64,000 nucleotides of DNA from Myrica gale (Eukaryota > Streptophyta > Magnoliopsida > Fagales > Myricaceae). The notes beneath the pieces are model-generated. The model was given only the letters and a program-made list of their open reading frames with translations, was not told the origin of the DNA and ran no database searches. This document shows positions 10,316 to 20,800 of the stretch, one piece after another. The stretch lies in NCBI GenBank assembly GCA_963930655.1, contig OZ005620.1, positions 6,401,001 through 6,465,000 on the forward strand. Reading direction: 5' to 3'. The first letter of the stretch is position 1. The number at the start of each line of letters is the position of its first letter. The translations under genes were made by a program, and so were the position numbers.

Positions 10316-12640
10316 CTAGCACCTGGAGATATATATCAAGTCCAAGCAATGCTTGAACTTCTTTGTGATGACTGACTTAGTCAACATGTCTGCTGCATTC
10401 TCAGAGGTGTGAACTTTCTCCAGCAATAATTCACCAGAAGCAACCAACTCTCTGATCTTGTGAAACCTCACATCAATATGCTTGGTTCTTGCATGAGACA
10501 CTTGGTTCTTTGTCAAATAAATGACACTCTGACTATCACAATGCAACTAAACTCTACCTTGTTGAAAATGCAACAACGGATTGAATCATGGACTTCCAAC
10601 AAATAGGTCCTCTTGCAAGAGTAAACACATAACACGTGTTCGATCTCCTGTCATCCAAATCACTAGCATAATCTGCATCCACATAACCCACAATTGACAG
10701 ATCACTCTGTTGTCTTCCAAACATAATGTCATAATTTGTAGTACCCTTAAATATTTGAAAATCCACTTGACTGCATCCCAATGTTGTCTCCCTAGATTTG
10801 TCATATCTTGCTCACCGTGTTGACTGATGAGCCAAATATGGCCTGTTACATACCATGGCATACATTAAACATCTCACTGAACTGGCATATGGGACCTTTG
10901 ACATGTCTTCATTTTCTTCAACTGTCTTTGGGCACTGTGAGGTACACAAACGGAAATTATTCGCCAAAGGTGTATTAACTGGTTTTGCATTCCCCATTTT
11001 GAACATTTCCAACACATTTTCCACATAGTCGGCCTGAGATAACCATAATTTCCTAGCATCTTTGTCCCTGCGAATCTCCATCCCAAGAATCTTCTTGGTT
11101 GCGCCCAAATCTTTAATGTCAAATTCTCTACTCAACAAGGACTTCAGCTTGTTGACTTCCTTTATACTCTTAGCCGAAATAAGCATATCATCCACATACA
11201 GTAACAAAAAAAAATTAATAAACCGTCATCAAGGCTCTTAACACATACACAACAATCATACTCACATCTCTGGTAGTCAATTATGATCATGTAGGAGTCA
11301 AATCGCTTATACTACTGTCTTGAAGATTGCTTCAATCCATAAAGTGACTTCTTCAATTTACCAACCAAGTTCTCATGTCCAAGTTGACTAAACTCTTATG
11401 GTTGCTCCATGTACATCTGCTCTTCTAAATTATCATGTAGAAAAGTTGCCTTCACATCTATTTGCTCCAAAACCATGTCATAATGAGCTACCAATGCCAA
11501 CACTGCCCTGATAGAAGTGTGTATGACAACCGGGGAGAAAATTTCATCATAATCAACTCATTTCCTTTGTGAGTAACCCTTTGCTACCAAGCGAGTCTTG
11601 AACCTTTCCCCCTATTTTTCTGATGCTGCTTTTTTTTCTTAAATACCCACTTACACCCTATCGCCTTCTTCCCCTCAGGAAGTTTCGCCAAGTCCCACGT
11701 CCGATTCTTATGTAATGACTCCATCTCCTCGACCATAGCACCCATCCATTTACTTTTCATTTGGCTACTGATTGCCTCCTGAAAGTTGTAGGATCTCCAC
11801 TGCTAATGACAAGAGCATATGAAATCATATCTTCATAATCATATCTGACTGGTGGCTTGATAGTGCGTATATATATATATGTTTGTGGCTATACTGTGAT
11901 GCTGCTCATGTTCTGAAGTAGTAACCTTAATTTGTACCCTGAACAATGTTCTTCTGCACAGAAGTCTCTAACTCTACCTGCACCATCTGCTTGTCACTAC
12001 AACTGCTTTTTTGCACCAGTTTCTCTTTACTCTGAGTACTTTTCAACATGAAATTTTCATCAAATACCACGTCCCTTTTGATCACCACCTTGTTTGCCTT
12101 TTGATCTCAAAGCTTGTAACCCTTAATTCCTTTCTCACACCAGAGAAAAATACATTGTCTAGACTTCGGATCAAGCTTCGATCTCTCTTCACTAGGAATG
12201 TGCACATAGGCTGAACAACCAAAAACTCTCAATCCGGAGTAATCTACCTCATTAACTATCCACACCTCCTCTACAACCTTACAACGTAATGATGCCCTCG
12301 GTGACCTGTTAATCAAGAAACATGTCATACTCACTGCATCAGTCCAGAAGTTCTTTACAAGTCCAGCATTCAACCTGAGATACCGCGCTTTCTCTGCAAT
12401 AGACATGTTCATTCTTTCCGCCACACCATTTTGTTGTGGTGTCTTACATACTGTAAAGTGTTTCTCTATCCCATGTTGCTCACAAAACTCTATGAACTTT
12501 ACATCTTTGTACTCAGTACCATTATCTGTCCTTAGACACTTGATCTTCCTCCCGGTCTGATTTTCCATTTCAGCTTTCCACAACTTGAACATGGTAAACG
12601 TCTCTGACTTGTGCTGCATGAAGTACATCCAGCCTTCTTG
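10316..12640 (-). pseudogene. Copia pol remnant: integrase, reverse transcriptase, RNase H
   Basis: 12107-12628 encodes the integrase core, with LRTDNGTEYK and TPQQNGVAERMN carrying the second and third acidic residues. Near 11640-11700 the frame reads the RT entry motif LPEGKKAIGCKWVFK. 10812-11207 contains the RT active site LLYVDDM, and 10316-10781 the RNase H end with CDSQSVIYL and HIDVRFHKIRE. The frames are broken by stops and frameshifts between these blocks, so no functional polyprotein can be made. The order and motifs are typical of plant copia (Tnt1-like) pol. Confidence 0.85.
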
Positions 12641-12916
12641 GAAAAATCATCAATGAAGGTGACAAAATACACATGTCCTTCCCGTGATGCTACCTTCACT
12701 GGTCCCTAAAGATCTGAATGAATGTAATCAAGTACACCCTCTGTCTTGTGTGTAATTGTCTTGAATTACACACAAAACAAAACTTGCAAAAATCAAGCTT
12801 GAATGTCTTCACGCCCTTCAACATATTTCTCTTGTGAAGTTCTAACATACCTTGCTCACCCATATGACCCAACCTCTTATGCTACAAAACAGTACAATTA
12901 AACATATGACCCAACC

Positions 12917-13520
12917 TCATATGCCACAAAACAGTACAATCAAACTCAGACTCCACAGAAGCAACTCTCCCACAATTGTACTACCTAACAACTTGTAGAC
13001 ATTTTTTGAACTTTTCTGCCATTTCATCACTACCATCACACCCTTAATTACCTTCATTACTCTACCTTCAAACTTGTAAGAAAAACTCCTTGAGTCTAAA
13101 GTACCTAATGAAATTAGATTCTTTTCTACATCCAGAACATGTTTAACATCACATAACGTTCTAACCACATTATCAAACATTTTAATTCTGATATCTTCTA
13201 TGTCAATGATTTTACAATGTGCATCATTACCCATTGTCATAATACCATAATTAACTGACCTGTGGGTGTCAAACCAACCTCGGTTGGTTGTTATGTGAAA
13301 TGAACTTGCTGAGTCCAGAATCCAAGAATCAATGGGGTGCTCTAGAACAGATGAAAGAGAGAGCATGTCACCATCCATGTTTTCTTAGTCTTCCTGCATT
13401 ACATTCGCAAATTTAGAAGAACCTTCATTATCGTCGTCCTGAATCTTTTTCTTATTTGGACAATTCTGTTTTATGTGCCTTTTCTTACCGCACTTAGAAC
13501 AATTGATATCTTTTTAACTT
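12917..13520 (-). pseudogene. Copia zinc knuckle and protease remnant
   Basis: At about 13463-13506 (minus strand) the sequence encodes a CCHC knuckle, CSKCGKKRHIKQNC. It is followed by the protease-like block SWILDSASSFHIT (usual copia motif WILDSGAS, here with Ala for Gly) and KMFDNVVRTLCDVKHVLD. A stop separates the two parts. The neighbouring MITE lies immediately on the gag side. Confidence 0.75.
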
Positions 13521-13546
13521 CTGGGTGGTGTTCGTCTTGGAAAAAA

Positions 13547-13802
13547 ATGTAGGATTTTAGAAAAGTTGTGAATATTTATGTTGAATAGTGTTTTATAGGT
13601 GTTTTGTGTAAAGTGGAGAGAAAAATGATTTGATGTAATTGTTTAATAAAAAAGTATTAGAGTTATGTGAAAAAGTATAGAGAGAGAAAATTTGTGTTAA
13701 ATAAAAAAGTAAAAAGTTGTTGGAGATTGTGTTAAATGTATTGGTGTTTGTGTTTGAATTCTTAAGATGTTCGGTGATTGTTTTGTGAATGGATTTAAAT
13801 CC
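13547..13802. mobile_element. MITE-like element inside copia gag
   Basis: This AT-rich insert of about 255 bp interrupts gag. It begins gtaggattttagaaaag and ends ggatttaaatcctag, giving imperfect inverted ends (TAGGATTTTA / TAGGATTTAA). It is flanked on both sides by A-runs (aaaaaa) that could be the target duplication. Similar ends occur at 49426, 59927 and 60269. Confidence 0.55.
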
Positions 13803-14535
13803 TAGAAAAAACTTGAAAATGAACATGCCCCTGGACTTCGACGGAGAAGTCTTGTTATTTGAACCACCCTTGGTTTTACTTCTTCCACGCTTCTGGTTAC
13901 CCTTCACAATTAGCCTTCCCCCTGAGAACTCTCATCACTGGCTTTCTTTCTCTGATGAAACGCCGACATGGCCCCTGTGTGACATCCTCCAACTCCAAGG
14001 AATCATTTCTCATGTCAAAGTTGTAACCAAATTCTCATAGGTAGTAGAAGCTGACAGAGAATTCAATAGCATCAACGACTTGTCTTCGTCGTCAAACTTC
14101 ACATCAAGCCTTTTCAGATCGCTAACAATCTGATTAAACACGTTGATTTGTTGGCTCAAATCTAAGCCTTCTACCATCTTAAGACCAAACAACCGCTATT
14201 TAAGATAGAGTTTGTTCGTCAATGACTTCGACATGTACCGGCTTTCCAGTTTCAACCAAACTACCACCAGAGATTCTTCGTCCATGACGTGATACATCAC
14301 ATCATCCGCCAAAGAAAGCCAGATAGTAGCCACCGCTTTGGCCTCAAGCTCCTTCCACTATGTCTCTTTCATGTCATCTGACTTCTTCCCGTTTAGAGCC
14401 TTCATCATCCCTTGTTGCACCAATAAATCTTTTACCATTCGCTGCTACAATCCGAAATTTTCAGTTCCGTCGAACTTCATCACATCGAATTTAGCAATCA
14501 AAGCATTTATCGCCATTACTGAACTTGACGTTTTG
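13803..14535 (-). pseudogene. Copia gag remnant
   Basis: 14010-14192 encodes MVEGLDLSQQINVFNQIVSD and then LMLLNSLSASTTYENLVTTL, the typical UBN2/gag pattern of copia elements ('l..hi..f..iv..L...g....de..a..LL.sLP.sy'). The region upstream to 14535 carries the N-terminal gag part with stops. The MITE at 13547-13802 separates it from the zinc knuckle. Confidence 0.75.
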
Positions 14536-14632
14536 ATACCAAATTGTTGTAACTTAAGAGAGAATTGAGATAGAGATTTAACGTGGTTTGACAATATGCC
14601 TACGTCCACAAAAGAGAAGGACCAAAGATTTT

Positions 14633-15888
14633 AGGGTTAATTACACTTTGCACCCCTGCGGTTTAATGGAATTTGCACATTGAACCCCGGAAGATCAATT
14701 TTAACACATTATGTCCATATGGTTTGGATGTTTTACGTTTTGCACCCCACCGTCACATTTACTGTCAAATTGGACGGAATGAAGGCCCACGTGCATCGCC
14801 CGTGCCACTTTTTAACCATTTTACCCTCCATTTTTGAATTAGCTAATGCCGCGTGGAATTGTATAATGAAAAGTCAAAAGTGTCCTTACTTACTCGATTC
14901 GATATACTGTTTTACCCCCTTCATTTTTGATCACTTTGCCCTAACCCCCTTTCACTGTCTCACGAATTAGGGCTCCCGATTTCTCCACTCCCCTTTCCCA
15001 TCTCGTCGCTATTCCTCCTTGGCCCATTCAGTTGCTTGTTGTCGGAGGAAATTTACTATCACCGACTTGAGGTATGAGAGATGTTTCCTTCATTTATTAA
15101 CCTTTGAGTTGGCGAAAAGGTTTTTGCTCTTTTTTCTTCTTGTCGCCTCATACTTTGTTTGGTTGCTTTGTGGTCGAAGTCAGTTGCTTTATTGGGTTTC
15201 TTTTGGATGATGTCTCATTTTTTCGAATTCAGATGCTTTCTTGGGTTCCTTTTCGATGATGTCTCATTGATTGTGGATGTTGTATTGTATTGTATTATAA
15301 TTATATTTGTTTCACATGAAATGTGGTCCCATGTTTGAAATTTTTATTCTGTTGGCAGCCTGAATGAATGCAATCTGTAATATGATACGGATATGTGGTG
15401 CCCGTTTTGATAAAATTGATGCACGTGCCACTTTAGATATGCTCTGTGGTCCTCCTTTTTGATAAAACTAATGCAAGTGCCAGTTTACATGTGCTTTGTG
15501 GTCCCCATTATGCATTATAAATGAACTGATGCTGATGTCAGTCTAGGTAGTTAACTTATATGCATTATAATAAGTGTGTGGTTGCCCACAGCTGAGTGTG
15601 GTTGCCCACAGCTGAGGCAGGATGACCCATTGAAACCTTTTTCCACATGTTTACGAGCATCTCCATATATCGTACTTCAATTTTCACCTGTTTCAATATG
15701 CTTATAACCAATGACGATAATTGGTTGGCTGCTAAGTCTTTATATAATAATTGTTTGTCTGCATACTAAGTTAAATGGTTTCTATACTAATCTATCTAGA
15801 TGTCATGTTGTTTATAATAAGGTGTATTTTACTGACATAATTAATCTCTCTTGTTTTGCAGGTGCATACTATAAAGCACGTGTGAAAC
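14633..15888. mobile_element. Left end and leader of a MULE (MuDR-type)
   Basis: The junction with the copia LTR is sharp. 'gggttaattacactttgcacccc' begins here, a terminal sequence common to plant MULE/MITE families, followed by 'tttgcaccccaccgtcac'. About 1.2 kb of non-coding leader runs to the transposase fragment at 15889. 15591-15615 contains the duplicated phrase 'gtgtggttgcccacagctgag'. No matching right terminus was found. Confidence 0.45.
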
Positions 15889-16802
15889 ATGTTCAGTAAT
15901 CCCTTCTTGTTTGAGGTGCATTTTGGAGGCAAGCTCAACCGACAGCTGGGTTGTAACTACGTTGGGGGGGATGTTGCGGTATACGATGAGCCTTATGATC
16001 GCAATTGCCTTTCTTTCTTTGAAATGGAAGCAATTGTAAGGCCATTTGGATACAACACTAAAGATCTATTATACTATAAGGAACCTGGAAAAAGTCTTGT
16101 TGAGGGGCTAAAGTTAGCGTCATCAAACCATGATGTTCTTCAGATGGTCAGGTGCCACGAAGCTGAACAAGTTGTCGTATTGTATATAGTTTCTTTTGAT
16201 GCGATTGGTGGAGATGAAGACAATGTTGAGGCTCAAGGTGAAGCCAATGAAGAAGCTGAGAGGCGAAGGATAGGGGTCAATGACCGCTTTTGGAGCACGA
16301 TACTCAACTCCGATGATGAGTTATATGATGTTGACACTGCTCAACGTAACAATTATGGAGTTGGCCCTTCATACTAAGGTGTTGGAACTTCTTCACAGCA
16401 CAGTGCAGAACCATCTGGTGTTGATGAAGGTTATGAAGTTGATGATATCGATGAAGCTGATGAAAGTGGTGAAGAAAGTGAAGATGGGGGTGAAAATGGT
16501 GAAGGCAATGAAGATGAGGAACTACTTTGTGACACCGAGAAAGGGAAGCAACCAATGGGGGACGAAGCTGGGCATTTGTCTGATGGAGGTACTACTTCCC
16601 CATTCTGGTTTTTTACTCCTTTAATACCTGCAATATTAAGGTAGTATGACATTTTTTTATGTTACTATTTTCAGGTGATGCTTCTGAGATGGACAAAAGC
16701 GATATTCTTGACTCACCAGCTGTTAGCGACCATGAGGAAGTTCGCAGTGATAGCCCCGAGACATACCCTAGCCCGGAGTTTCATGAGCGCGACATCCCCT
16801 AA
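15889..16802 (+). pseudogene. MuDR-like transposase N-terminus (PB1-like domain)
   Basis: Exon 1 starts MFSNPFLFEVHFGGKL and contains YVGGDVAVYDEPYDRN, YNTKDLLYYKEPGKSL and MVRCHEAEQVVVLYIV. This is the PB1-like N-terminal domain seen on plant MuDR transposases. A TAA at 16375 breaks the frame, which then continues through an acidic Glu/Asp/Gly tract, a plausible intron (GTACTAC donor at about 16588, acceptor before 16675), and SPAVSDHEEVRSDSPE. It stops at 16801, where unrelated GC-rich sequence begins. The zinc finger and DDE transposase core are absent, so this is a truncated relic. Confidence 0.65.
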
Positions 16803-17140
16803 ACCAATGGGGGACGAAGCTGGGCAGTGTGCTCTGCGCAGTGCACTGTGCAGTGCGCTCTGCGCAGTGCATTGTGCAGTCAAATCAAGATTTTTTTTAA
16901 AAAAAATTAAATACGCACTGCGCAGTCGCCAGTCAGTTTGAGATTTTTAATTTTTTTTTTTAAAAAAAAATTAATCCGGTCTGGACCACTTAAAAAAGCG
17001 GTCCAGACCGGACCGCTTAAAAAAGCGGTCCAGACCGGACCGCATATAAGTGGTCCGGTCCGGTCCTTTAATATGAAGAAATCGGAAATGCGGTCCGGAC
17101 CGGATTGCGGTCCGAAAACCGGACCGCATTTCCGGTTTTC
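16803..17140. mobile_element. GC-rich palindromic repeat, hAT-like remnant
   Basis: After a 25-bp copy of upstream sequence there is a run of overlapping palindromes (gcgcagtgc, tgcgcagtgcactgtgcag), then a block of ggtccagaccggaccgc and ccggtccggtcc units, ending cagccctag at 17138. Composition and ending resemble non-autonomous hAT elements, including the complete one at 61583-61997. No matching left end or target duplication is visible. Confidence 0.45.
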
Positions 17141-17855
17141 AGCCCTAGTAGAGGGAGTACACAAGTATTATTTCCTTAATCAACTACGCATAATTGTTGC
17201 AGCCCCAAACAAAACCACACATGCTTATAGCGGTGAATATATTCATTAGGAAAGTGAAAACTATAGTTTTCGAACTATTACTTTTGAAACATTACACCTT
17301 CTAACTGTTAATCTTAGACACTTTGCATCATGATAAATTTTTAGACTAAAATGACGATAATGCCCTTAACTTACTTTGCATATATTGAAGATATTGTTAT
17401 CGATTCATTAAATTTTCGGACGGAGGGTGCAAAGTGTCTAACATTGGTAGTTGAAGGATGCAAAATATCTAAATTTTTTGACAATTTCCCCAAAATGTCT
17501 AAAATTGGTAATTATATGGTGCAATGACTCAAAAGTGGTAGTTTAGAATGCAAAATGCAAAACCTTACAAAAAAAAAGTTAGATTCGCAAAATACAACAC
17601 ATGAATAACAATTTGTCTTTCGAGAGAACATTTGTCTTGCTTGAAATTGGAACGTTTCTAAAGCCCTAAATATCAAGCATAAAGCAAATTCTAAAGATTG
17701 ATATTATGGATATCAGTTGACAATTTTGGGAAAGCATCTAACAGTTAAATAGTAAAATGGAAAGGATTTTGTAGGTAAAATAACTACAGATGTAGTACAT
17801 TGTGCCATGTTTCTAACCCCCACTTTCCCTCTCTTGAGGTTCTGAATAGAAGCTT
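17141..17855. other. 3' flank of the PANK2 gene
   Basis: AT-rich sequence. 17255-17575 has the look of old repeat DNA ('acactttgcatcatg', 'gtgcaaagtgtctaacattgg', 'caaaatgtctaaaattgg') with inverted partial similarity, but no clean ends. The last part is probably the 3' untranslated region of the minus-strand PANK2 gene. Confidence 0.4.
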
Positions 17856-20800
17856 TTAACAGGCTGGTTCATATCGACAAACACAATCGTATATGTTCCC
17901 ATTAATCAATTTCTCTGCCAACCTCTGGTTCTTCACCATTGCAAGCTGCAAGAGAAGTTCAATATTATATGAAGTTTCAAAGAAAAAATAGTATTGGCTA
18001 CAATGTCCTACTGCTCTCAACAGGGGGGGAGGGGGTCACAGGTTTTCTGGCTTGCATGTAGGTAGAAAAGCAAGGACTTAGTTTTGCCGAGAACATGACA
18101 GGAAATTTTTACCCAAAAAAGAAAAAAGATAAATAAAAGTTCAGAAATACTTCTTCTCGTTTTGAACATTCATCAGGCGAGTAAAAGATTAAAATGGTGA
18201 GGATATCAAACCAGGTAATGGATCGTCTCAGAAATTTTTTTATCGAGCTATTGCTCAATCAATCGAATTGCCCAACAAGTAAGAAGGTCAGACTGAACAA
18301 TTTCATCCTCTTTTACATCCCCAATCGGGAACTAGCCCATAGATTCTTACCTTCAAGGCATCGCATTTAAACCGAGCATTGAAGTTGGTGTGCAGAGATC
18401 TACCCATACCTTCCAAAATAATCTGCATAGGACAAAATTTAATTATAGTGTGCCTTTTCTCACTCTCTTTCTTTCTTTCTTCTTGATTTCATGCTTGCAA
18501 CGTGTTTTCATCAACAGAAGAGGACATAAAGCATAAAAGAAGAGATATGAAGTGGTTTAAGGTCGCACACAAGGTAAGGCTTGTCAAGGATTTCAATAAA
18601 TGGAACAAAAATCATACCAAGTCAGTATCGTTGGCAGCAGCAGCTAGCTCAGAGCTGACCTGCCTTAAGTCAATGCATGGACTCCCGCACCCATTCTCAA
18701 CTACCCTCAAAGGAACCAAAGCTGAATTTTCTCTGGGACTGTCTACGGTATTGATCATTGCATCCACAAGTAGGCCTCCTGCTTCAGCGGCTCTGCGAAG
18801 AATGTCACAGTGCTGTGGACTAGAAGAATCAGTTTCCTTCTTTTTGATTAATAAATGACATCAAAAAGAAGAATTCAACGTTTGATAGACCAAATACCAA
18901 AACACTAGACCATAAACATAGAGCAATTAACTCAGATAACATGTTCAATTTCCAGAAATATCTGGCCACCCAAACTCTGGTGAAAGATATGAAAAAGGTG
19001 ACTGGTTGTACGGAGAGTAATATGATCCTTTTTCCGGGAGACCTGATAAAAGAAGGAGATCTAGTTCACCCATGGCTTCATGCAAATGGACTGACCTTGG
19101 CAGCCTCAGCTACAATGTCAGGAAGCTCCATAGCAGTAACATCATTTAGAGCAGGGAGTGAATTTGCGACCAAAACAACCTACAAAAAAATCTCATCACT
19201 TGTTACACTCCATCAATTTGTTAAGAATTGGCAGAAAGGCTACATGAAAACACCCATCATTGAGATTCTCTCTCTCGCTCATACACCCACACCCTCACAC
19301 ACAAACACGCCTGCCTGCCCACCCGCACTCCAGCCTGCATGCACACACCCTCCCTCCCACACACAGTCTTTAAGTCTACAAGACCAAAAACACCTCTACT
19401 CTGGGGAGATTCTATTGATTGGTAACAGCATCCTTGTTGTTAACCAGCAAAAACAAGACGAACAGAGCAAGAAACTCTACTACCATGGCTGGTAGAGTGG
19501 TTCTTTCCAACATAGTGATATGCCAATAATGTACTTACTTCAGTCCCACGTCGGAGGAGTTCCCTTGCAAGGGGAAGCATCCCCAGAACAATGTCAGCAC
19601 CTGCGTTGTCCACAAAGAGTAAAGCTCTTCTATGTGGGGGAAGCTTCTTGTCTCCAGACCCGAACACTCTCTCTAAAGACATCAAAATCATCCACCTGAA
19701 TCATGTTAACAAGGTATCTCTGTTAACAATTTTCTATCACACAATCAAGTTACAATAAGTACAGCTCAATATGGGATAGCGGATATTTTGGCTTCACTTA
19801 CACGCCAAGGTCTATGCATCTTATCGCGACTCATCCTGTAAATTTCAATAATTGTTCCTTCATGATAGAGATCCACACAGGCACGGGCTCCCCAATCAAA
19901 AATATTCGCAGCAAGAACACCTTCAATTAGAGTTAGCAGTCTTATTTCCTGCAAAAAGGAGTGAAAAAGGAAGAAGAAGAAGAAGAAGAGGATTCAAAGG
20001 ATCAGAACAGTGGTTAAAAAGCTGTCAGATATTCACCCTAATGTGGTGGCAGGAAATGGATGGCCACATGAAACATAGAAAGGTTTTGCATATTTCAATT
20101 GGATTTTTGCTAACTTAGGCATGATCAATATTACAAGATGCAGTAACTGACCTACTGAGCTATTAGTTCCTTCATTGACCAAAGGTGAGACTCAGAACGG
20201 ACCATACATACACATACCTCACTCATGCTATCTAGCTCCATTAACAGGTCAGGTAAAACAGCAAGTGATGCCTCATTCTCCCTGTTAAATTCAGAAAAAT
20301 GGACTAAAAAATAAACCAAACTGGTATCAGGAGACTGTGTGCGTGAGAGAGAGAGAGAGAGAGAGAGATGGTGTATGCACAATATGTGCTGGGGCCTTTC
20401 TGTTCCATTTTTTTAAGGAAAGCTTTATTGAAAGAAAAAAGGTGACAGTACAAAGTGCTATACTGAAACACATACGATAAACAAGCTAGAAAACTAAGAA
20501 AATCAAGGTAGTTTAAAAAAGGAGAACCCAACACCGCATTAGCCCACAAAAACAGTGTCTGCAATAACTTGCCCTTCATACACTCTAGGGACAACTCCGA
20601 ATCTTTGAAGCATCTACCATTCCTCAACCCCCATATGCATGAGGGGATTATTTTCCACACAGCTAGAGTCAAAGGGTTCTCAAACTTCCTCTTCCAACCC
20701 TCTTTGGCTTAAAGAGGCTTATGTTCCACTTTTTAATTTGTTGTGGCTCATTGGTTTTTTATATAGCATTCATATTTAAAGATAAATGCTTGCTACTCCC

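Larger units (their letters stand above)
9909..14632 (-). mobile_element. Degenerate Ty1/copia retrotransposon (minus strand)
   Basis: The element is read right to left. A remnant 5' LTR (14545-14632) precedes a primer-binding site TTTGGTATCA (about 14535-14544, complementary to initiator tRNA-Met). Gag, zinc knuckle, protease, integrase, RT and RNase H remnants follow in copia order, then a polypurine tract (CCAAGGTGGAGAT, about 10225-10237) and a 3' LTR starting TGTTGGAC at 10224. The LTRs share 'gaattgagatagagattta' and 'cctacgtccacaa'. The 5' LTR is cut at 14632 where 'gggttaattacac' begins. Many stops and frameshifts occur, and a MITE splits gag. The outer end of the 3' LTR is uncertain. 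Confidence 0.85.
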
